A stretch of DNA of 64,000 nucleotides from Miscanthus floridulus. Lineage: Eukaryota > Streptophyta > Magnoliopsida > Poales > Poaceae. Where the stretch lies: NCBI RefSeq assembly GCF_019320115.1, contig NC_089587.1:102574166-102638165 (forward strand), read 5' to 3'. Below are positions 38,927-49,402 of the stretch, piece after piece. The translations under genes were made by a program, and so were the position numbers. Each line of letters begins with the position of its first letter. Within the stretch, counting starts at the first letter, position 1. The notes under the pieces were generated by a model that worked only from the letters and a program-made list of their open reading frames with translations, was not told the DNA's origin and did not search any database.

Positions 38927-39148
38927 CGGCACTACTCGCCTCTCTCTCCCTGTGTCGCTCGAGGACCAGAAGAGGAGGGGAGCGAGCGGCTGCGGCGTTG
39001 GAGATAGGGGGTGCGAAATATCTTGTCCGGTTCGGACTTCAGCGTTCAGAAGAGTTGAGACCCAGGCGATTGAGTGATCGGGTCCAACCCAGTCAGGTCG
39101 GGGTAAGGCCGAGCGCCCGAGCCCAACCCAAGTGGCCGGCGGCGAGGT
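38927..39148 (-). promoter_or_regulatory. 5' flank of the DnaJ-type gene
   Basis: GC-rich DNA directly upstream of the ATG at 38926. It includes gcccaaccc words on either side of 39110 that could be Site II-like elements. No TATA box is convincing. The ORFs on both strands here are compositional. Confidence 0.35.
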
Positions 39149-39356
39149 GAACACACACACACGTCTTCTGCTTGGGCTTCACGCCTGTTTACGCGGGCGT
39201 TGGGCCGAGTCACCCGTCCTATGGGGCCACATGTCTGCTTCACTTGTGAGCTGCGTCGCTTGGTGTTTCAATCAGCGACGCTCTCTGTACTGACTCGGCC
39301 CAACGTCCGCGTAACAGGCCAAGAGTGAAGGCCGAGCAGAAGACGTGCGTGTGTTC
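39149..39356. repeat. Fold-back (long imperfect hairpin) upstream of the DnaJ-type gene
   Basis: Arms 39149-39212 and 39291-39356 are inverted copies with few mismatches. Each contains acgtcttctgct next to the outside and gttgggccgagtca at the inner edge. The loop includes a second short hairpin, gcgtcgct/agcgacgc. It begins about 220 bp upstream of the start codon. The 39357-39661 interval beyond holds a Stowaway-like end (ctactccctct at 39460) but no gene. Confidence 0.7.
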
Positions 39357-39661
39357 CGGCTCTGTGAGCTGTGTCTTGACGCTTCGCCGCCGTGTGTGAG
39401 TTAAATAACGAGACAAGCAAGGGAAAGAGTAGGCTTGTTACTTGTATGACCAACATTCTACTCCCTCTATTCTAAATGGTAAGTCGGTCTGTTTTTCTAG
39501 ATTTATAGCTTTTTGTTATGTATATAGATCGAAACACCTCTAACTAAAGTTTAGCTAGCTAATCTTTAATTGGCTAAATTTTAGCTAGTGTGGATCTAAA
39601 CAGACCCTAAGTGAACAATTGAAGCTTAATTGTGAGCATAAAACTAGGATTCATAAACAAT

Positions 39662-39902
39662 GGGCCTGGATCCACCAACTAAACTTTAGCTGGCTAAATT
39701 TAATTGCTAGGGATCCAAACGGCCTAGCTAAAGTTTAGCTGAGCTTAGCTACTTCAACCCAGCTAAGCCCAGCTAAAGTTTAGCTGGGTCTATTAACTAG
39801 AGGATCCAAACACCCCAGCTAAAGTTTAGCTAAGAGAACTTTTAGCTTTAGCTATGAAATTTTAGCTAGCTAAACTTTATTTGGGTGGATCCAAATAGGC
39901 CC
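39662..39902. mobile_element. MITE with agctaaa repeats
   Basis: Ends are GGGCCTGGATCCACC and, read inward from the right, GGGCCTATTTGGATCCACC. The interior repeats agctaaagtttagct and related words about ten times. AAT lies on both sides (39659-39661 and 39903-39905), possibly a 3-bp target duplication. Confidence 0.65.
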
Positions 39903-40930
39903 AATATAAAACAACTATAGAGACAAGTAAAAAGATCATTGTTTTATAAATGTTGCTATATAGATGAGCTTACTTGTTTTATAGCTAAACACTTTGCTTT
40001 TTTTATTGGACTCGCTCTAACTAAAGGTACACTACTTTGCCATACTGAACTTGTATGCTGGGGAACTACTCTATAACTAATCATTGATGGCCCCAGGCAC
40101 GCGTCAAGAAATAGTATTAATAAAGCCCTAAAAACATGAGACAAGCAGCACTGCAACCGCTCGAACGGTTGACAATGCACAAGACGAAGACCTCGGTTGG
40201 AGGGCAATGGAGAAAGGAGATCGGAGAAAGGAGAAAGAAACAAAGTCGTGTGAGTACGACGGCCAACATCCACCCAGAAAATGCTTCTCGCACGCACTGC
40301 ACGGCGCGGCAGCAGGAGCATGCATGCTAGGCTAGTGAGAGATGGCTGTGTGATGACTGACGACCTCTCCCACTGCTCCAGAAAATGGCACAGAGGCAAA
40401 AGGATGGGGTCTTGTCGACTGATGATAAGGCTAGCGAGAGCCGAGATTATAGTGTCCGCTTTATAAGACACAATCTGACAGTTACGGTCTCCCAAATTAC
40501 TATTTAATTATTATTTATTATAAATTATATTATTATAATTTTATAATTATAAATTTATTATCATTGATACTCCATTTGTTTCTGAATAAATAGATTACTA
40601 GCTTAAAAATTTATCTACAAATAAATCAGACGGCCTATTTATTTTTCTCGAAGTTTTCTCGCATTTACTGGACCCTCTCCCATCATCTCTCAATCTAGTG
40701 TTGAGTTGCCGCCAGTGGTGGGGGCGGGGGCGAGGACGGCGAGGCGTATCGCGGTGGAGGTTAAGGGAGGGTGGGGTGAGCGGCGCGGCCAGCGGCAAGG
40801 CAATCGCTGGCCAGGGGCGAGGCAGGAGGAGGTGGGGGTGGGGTGAGGACGAGCGCGAGCGCGGGAAGGAACCGGGTCCGCACAACACACCAATATTGCT
40901 ACATTTGGCAAGGACAAGGTAAAGGGGCAA
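39903..40930. other. Spacer without a supported gene
   Basis: A 179-codon minus frame (39956-40495) has no domain or codon signature and I leave it out. 40500-40560 is nearly pure A/T. 40690-40870 is a G-rich patch that gives spurious Pro/Arg-rich ORFs. Confidence 0.3.
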
Positions 40931-40954
40931 CATATTGCATATATATATTGAGGA

Positions 40955-42340
40955 GTTGCTAGCGCCTAGACGTCCGATCCGGACGCTTAGCGTCGGACGG
41001 TGCAAATCCTTGCTGAAACATAAATACGCGAATAAAAAAATCCCGTGTCGTACCTTGCTTATCTGTAACACTGCTTCCTTCCAATGGATCCAGCACAGTC
41101 TTATCCTCTCCCCTGTTTCGTAAACACAACATTATCCTCTCCCCTGCTCCTTCTCCTCCCATCGATGCTAGCACCTGAGCTGACGAGATTGGCAGCAGAT
41201 GTTGCCTGCGGCGCAGAGGTGAAGGGAGCTTGCGACTCGCACCCGTGCTTAAGATGCGCAATCGTCGGAGAGCGCGACAAAGGATCCGACGGATGGTTCA
41301 ATGACGGTGGGGCCTATGTGCTCAACGACGGGTGCCATAGTGGCTTGGAGGATCCGCATGTCACAAGTGATCCAATCAAAAGTGACTTTGCAACATGGAG
41401 CAATGCGAGATGCAACATTAGAAGTCATCATTTGCAACAATGAGAAATATATGATAAGAATAACGAATTCCTGCCAGAACAAATAGAGATGTTTCATGCT
41501 GCAACATCCGATCGAAATCCCTTTTTCCTGTAAGAGGGAGACTTTGCTATTCAGCTATTGAAACATCCGATAACAACTCATGCAACAACAATAAAAATAC
41601 TAATGCAACAAAGAAATATTACTTGTTGCAACAACAAAATAAGGCTACTGCAACATCTAATTCATTCAGCTGCAACATGAAAGCGTCGCGTTCACGAAGT
41701 CAGTCGGCAAGGAAGAAGGATACCCCCATGGCAACACCAATTCCCATCTTAACATTTCAAATCAACCATCGCAACATGCAAAATCAAACACTGAAACATC
41801 ACAAATCCTATAGAGAGGGGCAAGCAAAAATCAGAATAGAAATCCTAGAAAAGTGAACAAAATCCGCAACAAAGAGGAACGAACAATTGAAACAAATAAA
41901 ATAAATATACAAAACATTTAGACTTTACCGTTGTCACATCCATATTGAGCGGAAGAGTCAGGTCGGCTAAGATGGCAGCGGTGGGTGAGGGGCCTAGGCG
42001 ACGACGGCGAAGTAGTAGAGCAAGAGCGGCAGTAGGCGGGCGTGTGAGGAGGGGAGGTGACTAAACAGGGGCATGGGCGGCGCTGAGCAGGGAGGACCGC
42101 GTCCCCAATGTTGGCGAGCTCGCTTGGAGGAGGGACGGGCGTGCGGGAGGCATTTGCGAGCGCCGCTGCGGAGAAAGAGAGAGAGCTGCAACAAAGAAAG
42201 AGAGAGGGGGTGAACAGGATGAGTGATGTGGGGGAGGACAAGGATAGACGCATGGGTGTCTGGGGATTTGCGCATGGATCAGACGTGAGACACGTAGTAT
42301 TACCGTATATATCGTGAAGTCGACATATATGTGTGGGGTG
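40955..42340. repeat. Transposon-like block rich in tgcaaca words
   Basis: Between about 41390 and 41880 the word gcaaca recurs well over ten times, which is common in a class of grass repeats. The left side carries gacgtccgatccggacgct (40972-40990), an imperfect inverted pair. I cannot fix termini or superfamily. The ORFs at 41084-41443 and 41918-42355 are unrecognised and probably spurious. Confidence 0.35.
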
Positions 42341-42358
42341 CTGATATAACGACACACG

Positions 42359-42359
<1 letters not shown>

Positions 42360-42435
<76 letters not shown>
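42360..42435. repeat. (TA)n microsatellite, about 38 units
   Basis: An uninterrupted alternation of T and A runs from 42360 to 42435. Length is likely polymorphic and may be imprecise in the assembly. Confidence 0.95.
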
Positions 42436-42439
<4 letters not shown>

Positions 42440-42450
42440 TCGTAAATGGA

Positions 42451-42652
42451 GATGACTGGATACGCTATGTCGGGTTTAATTGGTTGTGACCCGCTAAGGG
42501 TAGTACAGGAGTATAGTGGTAGGTGGATAGGTGGAGGAAGTAACCACTCCAAGGGTGTGTGGAAATTTTTTCCATATATATAGGTGGAGGAAGTAACCAC
42601 TACCCTTAGCGGGTCACAACCAATTAAACCCGACATAGCGTATCCAGTCATC
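42451..42652. repeat. Perfect 54-bp inverted repeat (hairpin)
   Basis: Arm 42451-42504 (gatgactggatacgctatgt onward) is exactly complementary to 42599-42652, with a 94-base loop. The word aggtggaggaagtaaccact also occurs twice as a direct repeat at 42529-42548 and 42583-42602. No coding content. Confidence 0.92.
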
Positions 42653-43053
42653 CAACGAGTAACCGAGTATGTGTAGCTGGCTACAAAATAACTTATTTTG
42701 TAGCCACTTTGAGTTATAATAATTACTATATTGATTTACGAGATTATAGTAACTCCTTACTAAGTGGTTTACTATAACGTTATCCCTATGTGTTATAGTA
42801 ACCCAACTATCGTAAATATGTATTGACATTATTGTAAATTAGTATATAAAATTATCGTAAATAGAGGTGTCTACAAAATAACTTATTATCCTAAATTAGC
42901 TTGTCTCGAGGCATATATCAGCGGTCTGAAAGTATATAACTAATTCTAGCAGTCGCGTTATTTGCGTGGATCACTTGAAAAGTAGGATTTACATAGATGC
43001 ATGCACTTTGAGTTGCGTTCACTGTTGGATGCCTAACTGTCCTATACTGTACA
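42653..43053. other. AT-rich spacer
   Basis: The words gttatagta and cgtaaat recur here and just left of the hairpin (aattatcgtaaatgg at 42436 and aattatcgtaaatag at 42852). The hairpin may therefore sit inside an older repeat. No gene seen. Confidence 0.4.
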
Positions 43054-43815
43054 GGTTATTTGGATTCGTGCCATTATAATTTTTTATGTTCGGAGAAACG
43101 CCATTAATATTCGCCTATTTTGAAGTATGTCATTACAATTCTTCGTTTCCCACAAAAATGTCACTGAATATGTATGGACACAGCCTGGGCCCAGCTGCAA
43201 ACGTATACGAAGACATATACTTCATCACCCCTCGGGCCCCACATGTCATCTTCTTCTTCATCCTCTCTCTCTCTCCATCCCGATGCGGCCAAGGCCACGG
43301 CGAGCAGCAGCAGCACGCCGGCAGCCCGAGCGCCGCGGGCGAGCAGCAACACGTCGGGCAGGCCGCGAGCTCCACGTCGGCCGCGTCCTCGGCGCGCCGC
43401 CCTGGCGGTGAGCTCCGCACCGGCCGCATCATGCTGCTCGGCTGTGGCGCTCCCGTTGTCGGCTGCTCAACCACGATGCGCTGGGTCACGACAGCGGCTC
43501 GTCGGCTCGCCCGCAAGCCCGCAGCCACCGCCGCCGGTAGCGCCTGCCGTGGCCGCGTCGGGATGGAGAGAGAGAGAGCCGGAGAGAGAGATGAGGAGAG
43601 GAAGAAGGTGACATGTGGGGCCCGCATGTCAGTGACAGAGGAGATGAAGTATACGTCTTCGTATACGCCTGCAGCTGGGCCCAGGCTGTGTCCATACGTA
43701 TTCAGTAGCATTTTTGTGGGAAACGAAGAATTGTAATATCATGCTTCATAATAGGCGAATAGTAATGATGTTTCTCTAAGCATTGAAAATTATAATGGCA
43801 TGAATCCAAATAACC
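43054..43815. mobile_element. Long-TIR non-autonomous element with GC-rich interior (Mutator-like candidate)
   Basis: The ends are inverted repeats of roughly 240 bp. 43054-43291 begins ggttatttggattc and reaches ccatcccgatgcggcc; its counterpart at about 43550-43815 has matching words throughout, such as cacagcctgggcccagctgc. The 43292-43550 interior is very GC-rich, unlike the AT-rich surroundings. Long TIRs and a GC-rich core fit a Mutator-like or Pack-MULE element, but I see no matching 9-bp duplication. ORFs crossing it on both strands (for example 43086-43736) follow from the symmetry and composition. Confidence 0.75.
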
Positions 43816-43924
43816 CATATATATATATACATATACATTGATGTGTTTCTTTCATGTGATGGAACGTATCTTGCACAACTCCACTGGACTTACACGTAAA
43901 GTGCTAGATCAATCTATGTCATGG

Positions 43925-44040
43925 TTTGTGTGGCTGATAGCCGGCTGATACTAATTTGTTATGAGAGAAAAACACTAGTCCTTGGCTATTTGCTTGAATT
44001 ATCAGCTCGCTTGAACTTATCAACACGGCTTATCAGGTAA
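43925..44040. mobile_element. MITE of the local family
   Basis: The core atgagagaaaaacactag with flanking ggctgat and ggcttatcag words matches the family at 34775. Terminal repeats are degenerate. Confidence 0.45.
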
Positions 44041-44107
44041 GGAATAATATTTTTTTTTCTAAAAAAAACATTCCCCGGTGCAGTAGAGGAGCAAAGCTAT
44101 CCAATCA

Positions 44108-44990
44108 ATGGTTCCCTCCCTAGCATGCGCGGTGGTAGGGGTATGCCCCTGTATGCCAAGACATACCCAAGATTTGGGAGACAAAATTAATATGTATATA
44201 TACACACTAATACACAGGTTTATACGTATCTTGTTACATTCCCTCGTAGGCCCAATAGAACAGCCATTTCTTGCAGCCTACGAAGGAAGCCCAGAATACA
44301 TTCTGCGTGACTCCATCACCCCGCCGCAGCATGGAGCACGGAGCACCTCCCACACTCCCGCGAAAGGCGCCGCCAGGCAGCACCTCGCCACCTCCCCCAC
44401 TCTGACCGACTCGCCCCCTGCCCTCCACCTCGCTGGCTCGCCCGGTCGCCCCCTACGGCCCTGCCCTTTTCCCTGCTGCGGTTGCCTCCTCCCAGGTCCC
44501 AGCGTGAAGGAGCCGAGCACTGGCGACAGCGGCGCCCCTTCTGCAACACCTTCCGGCGACCGGGGCCCTTCCCCTCGGCCTCAGCGCTCGGCGGCTTCAA
44601 GCAAGGTGAGCAGAGAAGATGCAGAACACCCGAGAGCCTAGATCCACTCCTCAGTGGTTCAGTGAGCTAATGAAAATTTCTTTTTCTAATTCTCTTGGTT
44701 TTGTTCTTAATTTTTGTAACGTAGACGAAGAAGAAGGGTGTTAACATATTTGCATTGTGGGAGAAAGCTGCAAAGGCAAAGGAAAAAAATAACCTTCACA
44801 TCCACACCAAATGTTAATTCTGTTGAGATTGAGAGTAATGGAGCGATATGCAGTTAGCACTATGCCAGCACAGACGGATGGTGAAGCTCCCAAACTTGTG
44901 CTAATGCGGAATGATGATTTATTTAAGTTTCGAAGTTGTAATTTGGTTATTATTATGGATTTGTTTTGGCCATTATAACTTATCATCTTC
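44108..44990 (+). other. Possible spliced gene fragment, unrecognised
   Basis: A GC-rich Pro/Ser/Ala frame (44108-44641) ends near a donor-like caag/gtgagc at about 44604. An acceptor-like gtaacgtag precedes a Lys-rich frame starting TKKKGVNIFALWEKAAKAKE at about 44726, which stops after some 30 codons. This could be the 5' part of a hAT-type transposase or other captured gene. No domain is visible and I do not assign a product. Confidence 0.2.
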
Positions 44991-44999
44991 GCTTCGAAA

Positions 45000-45987
45000 T
45001 TTTATACACTGGCGTACCCAGCCGCGAATTCATGGCTCCGCCACTCCTCCCTAATTCCATCGCATCGGCCGGCCCGCCGGCCGTCTTCCTGAGACCAAGA
45101 CCGCTCGTACATCATTCGTGGATTTGACGACGGAGAACACCGACCGGAAACAGCGCGTGACCCCGGGCGCGATCCATCATCCATCCCTTTCGCAAACCAC
45201 CATGCACTTCCACTTCCACGGCCCGGCTCCCCCCCCACTCCCATGGGAACCAACGACAGCGAGTAGTCGATCCGGCCACCGATCCGCTCCGCCCGCCCGG
45301 CGTGACGGGCGGATCGATCCGCGTCGTGTGGTGCTACGTACCGACCGCCTGGCGGGTCTACGGGAGCTACACATCGATGCGGGCTGTAGGGGGTGGTTTC
45401 GACGGAAAAGACGTGGCGGGAGGTCGTGGGAACCAGCCTAGTACTTGAGGCCCCGCGGCAGGGACGTGTCGGCCCGGGCGCTTCCCTGCTGCAGCCCGTC
45501 AGTCCCATGTCCCCGTCTCCAAACCGATCCGCGCGGCCGCCGTGCGATCACTTGACTTCTCCAGGTGATGCGTGACGGATGCGCGCCGGATGGGACGGGG
45601 CGGGCGTAGCACTGTTTGGGTGCGGTGCGGGAGCAATAAAACTCGTCAGGCGGAGGTCCCGTTCTTTTCCCGGGAATAGGAGTGGGTGTTTTCTAGTAGT
45701 ACGCATTGGTGTGCGTCATGTGGTGCAAAACGTCCTTACCGTGTGTGTCGATTGTGCAGACGCGTACCGTACCAATCCTTACATTCTCTACTAGTACGCT
45801 ACTCCTATGATTTGGGATTAATCTCATCCGCACCTATATACCCTCCTTTTAAGAGTTTGATCGAGTCGATCTTTAAATTAACAAAGTCCATATATATATC
45901 TTGCCATCGGTGCACATAGCCTAGCTAATAAATATAGATGTTTCTTCTAGAATAAATATAGAAAAATAAGACATGTGGTTAATAATA
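45000..45987. other. GC-rich patch without a supported gene
   Basis: 45000-45680 is GC-rich and opens long frames on both strands, none with a recognisable motif or start context. It could be a gene promoter or CpG-rich leader remnant. 45680-45987 is AT-rich. Confidence 0.3.
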
Positions 45988-46235
45988 CTTCCTATGTCCC
46001 TAAATAAATCAGTTCTTAAAATCCGTGCAGGTCAAACTACCTTAAATTTGACTGATTTTATGGGAAAGAGTAATAACATTTATGACATAAAATAAACATA
46101 TTATGAAAATATATTCTATGATATATCTAACGATAATAATTTGATATCATAAATCTTGATGGATCTTTTTAGAAATTCGATCAAAGTTTGACTTAATACA
46201 ACTCTAAAAATCTATTTATTCAGGGACAGAGTGAG
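45988..46235. mobile_element. Stowaway-type MITE
   Basis: Flanked by TA on both sides (45986-45987, 46236-46237), with ends CTTCCTATGTCCCTAAATAA and, inverted, CTCACTCTGTCCCTGAATAA. It is 248 bp and AT-rich inside. Confidence 0.88.
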
Positions 46236-46300
46236 TATAAAACTTGAGTAGAAACATGGCTAATAACCTATTGATCCGAGCAGAGCACATTTTGTGACTC

Positions 46301-46489
46301 AGAGGTTGTTTGGATTGGCACTAGGCAAACGTGTCTGCCAACCAAAAGGGTGTTCGGCTGGCTGGCCAGCCCACTCGTGAAGCACTGTTCACGTGAACAG
46401 TGCTTCCAAACAGAACAATATGTTTCTCTCACAACAATCAGCCGGAACAGTGTTTTGTCTTATTTTCAGTCCTGCCAAACAGGCTCCAA
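46301..46489. mobile_element. MITE containing a 26-bp perfect palindrome
   Basis: The left side gaggttgtttggattgg and, inverted, the right side ggagcctgtttggcagg form imperfect terminal repeats. The palindrome centred at 46392/46393 (half-site AAGCACTGTTCAC) spans 46380-46405. Its right part has the tttctctcacaaca word that is the reverse of the core seen in the local MITE family. Exact ends are uncertain. Confidence 0.55.
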
Positions 46490-46514
46490 ACTATTCAGCG
46501 GCGTTGGACTTTGA

Positions 46515-46696
46515 GGGCATGTTTGGTTGCTCTTCACGGCACCGCCGACCAGGCAGCCATAACAGCCCTAGGCATCCAAAATTGAACGTCGGGGAACGCT
46601 GCCTGGGCGGCAAGAACCAATTAGGACATAAGTGCCTGGGATCACATCTGCTGCCTGGTGAAAGTTGTCTGGTCCAGGGTTCTAACCAAACAGCCC
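46515..46696. mobile_element. 182-bp MITE with TTTGA duplication
   Basis: The ends GGGCATGTTTGGTT and, inverted, GGGCTGTTTGGTT are flanked on both sides by TTTGA (46510-46514 and 46697-46701). No coding content. The superfamily is uncertain because 5 bp is not the usual hAT or PIF duplication length. 46702-47040 beyond it holds no gene. Confidence 0.75.
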
Positions 46697-47040
46697 TTTG
46701 ATGTTATATAGGCTCATAGCGTGTACTCCTTTCACATAAAAAGATCACCTAAATATTTTTCAGGCAAAATGAGAAGCCTCACAAAAGATCATCTTATATT
46801 TCCTACCAAAAAAGACAGAGAAGAGAGGGAGTCGAGGACCCAGAATACATTGTACTTTGGTACAAATTTTGAACTCTACCCTTATATTTCTCTTGATTAA
46901 GGAAAATAAAAACTAAACTAATCCATTCATCCTAATTAATGAGGGCAAGGTGGTCTTTTTCCAGTCTCATTATTTGTTTGGAAATCGCTTGGACCTCTTA
47001 TATTACATGACGGAGTGAGTAGAAGCAAGCACTACTATGG

Positions 47041-47165
47041 CTCCATTCGCTTCGCTGAAAAAACAAGTCGAAATACTATTCTGGCTGATTTGTTGTAAGA
47101 GAAAGCACTGTTTCGGCTGAAAAAACAAGCTGAAAAAGATAGATTATAAGATAAGCGAACATAGC
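47041..47165. mobile_element. MITE of the local family, nearly complete
   Basis: The ends ggctccattcgctt and, inverted, ggctatgttcgctt enclose the core taagagaaagcactgtttcgg and two gctgaaaaaacaag words. Confidence 0.65.
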
Positions 47166-47259
47166 CTATATATATAAAAAGATGGGAATGATTCAATTAC
47201 TGCTAGATTTGAAAACAAAGGTAATTAGGAACTCCTTTATGATTAGATTTTACTATGTA

Positions 47260-47453
47260 TTCCCTCCGTCCTATAACATAGTACACTCAAGCATTAAAAA
47301 TAGTACCAAAATATAAGAGATTTGGTAGTTTTGCGTTAGATAGTAGCATAAATTTGGTAGATATTATATTATTACTTGCCACTTATCAATCAATCTCTAT
47401 TAATCACTAATCACGCTGATGATACCATCTTGTTAGGAAATGAAGAAAGAGTA
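47260..47453. mobile_element. Probable degenerate Stowaway-type MITE
   Basis: The left end ttccctccgtcctataac follows TA at 47258. The right end is weak (inverted ctctttcttcatttcctaac) before TA at 47454. Confidence 0.4.
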
Positions 47454-47455
47454 TA

Positions 47456-47712
47456 CTGCCTCCATCCCATAATAAATAAGATTTTGAGGTTCAAAATTTG
47501 TAACAAAATAAATAAATAAATAACATTCTACGTAAACATGGAAGAATGTCTCCTAATGTGGAAGTTAATCATCGATGCACGCAAATGATATCTGCCAAAT
47601 CCAAGAGATATCCTCTAGAAAAGGAAAGGAGACGAGGGTACATACGTCTTTTGCCAACGTCCTTAGGCTATCCAAAATTTCAAGAAACTTATTTATTATG
47701 GGACGGGGGGAG
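47456..47712. mobile_element. Stowaway-type MITE
   Basis: The ends CTGCCTCCATCCCATAATAA and, inverted, CTCCCCCCGTCCCATAATAA are strong. The left flank is TA; the right flank is CA, probably a mutated TA. Confidence 0.8.
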
Positions 47713-48484
47713 CATGCGTGTTTTGTATTTATATGAGATTTGCTATTTTTCCACGTGCCTCAAAAATAGCATGTGTCCATGGAACAGCTGTGAGCCATGA
47801 GATGAAGATCTAACGGATCAGATGTACGAATCTTGAAGCAAGACCAAAGGATCACGTTATCGCTGAACCAAAGACTGCTTTTTAGGGAAAGTGTATTTAT
47901 ATTCGTGGAACTTTCGAAAAGCGGTATGTCTTTGAAAACATAGTAATATTTTGAATTTTGAATTCAAGCGTAGGATATGGCATGCAGATGCACAGATTAA
48001 AACATCCCACTTACCACTACACATAAGTACTACGGGCAACACCGAAACTGGCGCAGGACGTAGGACCACGAGTCCACGACACACACACCACACTTACGTT
48101 GTTGACAACCCCTACAGTGCTACATGGATCCCCCAACACACAGCTGGTCCCGACACAGGAGAGGAGAGGAGAGGAAGGAGACGTCCCCACAGCTGTGCAC
48201 TGCAAAGCAACACGGCCCCTCCTGCTCCAATCCATGGCATTCCATTCACCCCATATCCTGCAATATTCTAACCTCGCCGCAGTCTCAAATAATCCATGAG
48301 GAGCAACCAAACATCTCCAAACGCACAAGCGCTAGCGGCGGCAGGGCAGCTACCTTTCCTCCGTCACTTCGCCTTCCTCTCCCAATCAAACCCTAACCCT
48401 ACGCCTGCCCGCTCCCCATCGTCCCTAGCTACACCGTACCCTCCCTCATCAGGCTAGATTGATCGAGTCGATCGATTTAGCAGG
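47713..48484 (+). promoter_or_regulatory. 5' flank and leader of the C2H2 gene
   Basis: AT-rich to about 48000, then increasingly C-rich. The last 150 bases contain ctttcctccgtcacttcgcc-type pyrimidine runs and aaccctaaccct (48391-48402), a telo-box-like word. No confident TATA box is seen. ORFs across it on either strand are not supported. Confidence 0.35.
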
Positions 48485-49402
48485 ATGAGCGAGCGAGATG
48501 CGCATGACGGCGGGGACACCACCGGCCGCAGCGCGGCCGCGAGCATCGACTCCTTCTCGCAGCTGCCGTTCATCCGCCCGGCCGCAGCCCGCGAGAAGCA
48601 GCAGCAGTCGCCGAGAAGCTCCGCTGGGACATCCGGCATCCGGCTGTTCGGCGTCGACGTCCCACCGGACGCTGCCCTGGGGGCGGCCTCCCCCGCCGAC
48701 GTGGAAGAAGCAGATAGCTCTGTCAACGAAAGCACCGCCAACGCCGCCGCAGCCGAACCGGCGGCAGGCGCTGCTGGGGCAGGCAGCAGTGACAGCGGCG
48801 GCGGAGGGGCCCGGAAGTTCGAGTGCCACTACTGCTGCCGGAACTTCCCGACGTCGCAGGCGCTGGGCGGGCACCAGAACGCGCACAAGCGGGAGCGGCA
48901 GCACGCGAAGCGCGTGCAGTTCCAGACCGCCATGGCCATGAACCACACCCAGTACTACTACCCGGACCCCGCCCACCTCTACCCCGCCTTCGCAGCTTAT
49001 AGACACCACCACCGCTTCGCCGCCGCGCCGCCGCCGCCGCCGCACTACCCCTCGTGGGCGGGCGCCAGCAGGTACTACAGCGGACCCGGGTCCATCTCGC
49101 AGCCGATCAACGGCAGCCCGGTGGCGCCGTCGTCCGGGCTGTGGCAGGTCCCCACAGGCGCCGGCGGCATCGGAGTGGGGACTCCGGCTCCGTTGGCCGC
49201 GCAACGTCAAGACCAGCCCGTGCAACCACTGCCGATGATGCTCGGAGCTGAGGAACCAGCAGTGGTGGTGCGGGGAGCTGGCTCGGCGCCCTTCTCGCCG
49301 TTGACCTCCTCCTCGTCATCGTCGGCTTTGCCTCATAAGCGCCCCGCCCCGCCGGAGTCTAAACAGAATGAGAATAATGTGAGTTTGGATCTGAGCTTGT
49401 AG
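48485..49402 (+). CDS. C2H2 zinc-finger transcription factor with EAR motif (GIS/ZFP8-like)
   Basis: A single-exon frame of 305 codons encodes a plant-type single-finger transcription factor. The finger (residues 114-134) reads [20 protein letters not shown] with ligands Cys114, Cys117, His130 and His134 and the plant-specific QALGGH core for DNA contact. It is followed by a basic [17 protein letters not shown] near residue 52 matches the N-terminal motif of the GIS/ZFP5/ZFP8 clade, which controls trichome and hair initiation through gibberellin and cytokinin in Arabidopsis. The C-terminus ends SLDLSL, an EAR repression motif, so it probably acts as a repressor in the nucleus. His-, Pro- and Ser-rich tracts lie between. 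Codon use is very GC-rich, as in many grass intronless genes. Confidence 0.92.
   Translation: MSERDAHDGGDTTGRSAAASIDSFSQLPFIRPAAAREKQQQSPRSSAGTSGIRLFGVDVPPDAALGAASPADVEEADSSVNESTANAAAAEPAAGAAGAGSSDSGGGGARKFECHYCCRNFPTSQALGGHQNAHKRERQHAKRVQFQTAMAMNHTQYYYPDPAHLYPAFAAYRHHHRFAAAPPPPPHYPSWAGASRYYSGPGSISQPINGSPVAPSSGLWQVPTGAGGIGVGTPAPLAAQRQDQPVQPLPMMLGAEEPAVVVRGAGSAPFSPLTSSSSSSALPHKRPAPPESKQNENNVSLDLSL

Noticed and set aside
39956..40495. 179-codon minus-strand ORF
   Set aside because: No recognisable motif, mixed composition, no splice or promoter context; likely chance.
42061..42651. 196-codon minus ORF with a Tyr-Ile repeat
   Set aside because: The repeat is translation of the (TA)n microsatellite.
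43086..43736. 216- and 192-codon ORFs on opposite strands with similar ends
   Set aside because: They cross a long inverted repeat, so both strands encode matching N- and C-termini by symmetry.
45002..45508. 168-codon minus ORF
   Set aside because: GC-rich patch with no domain or start context; opposite strand is equally open.
48449..49225. 258-codon minus ORF opposite the C2H2 gene
   Set aside because: Shadow of the very GC-rich zinc-finger coding exon.
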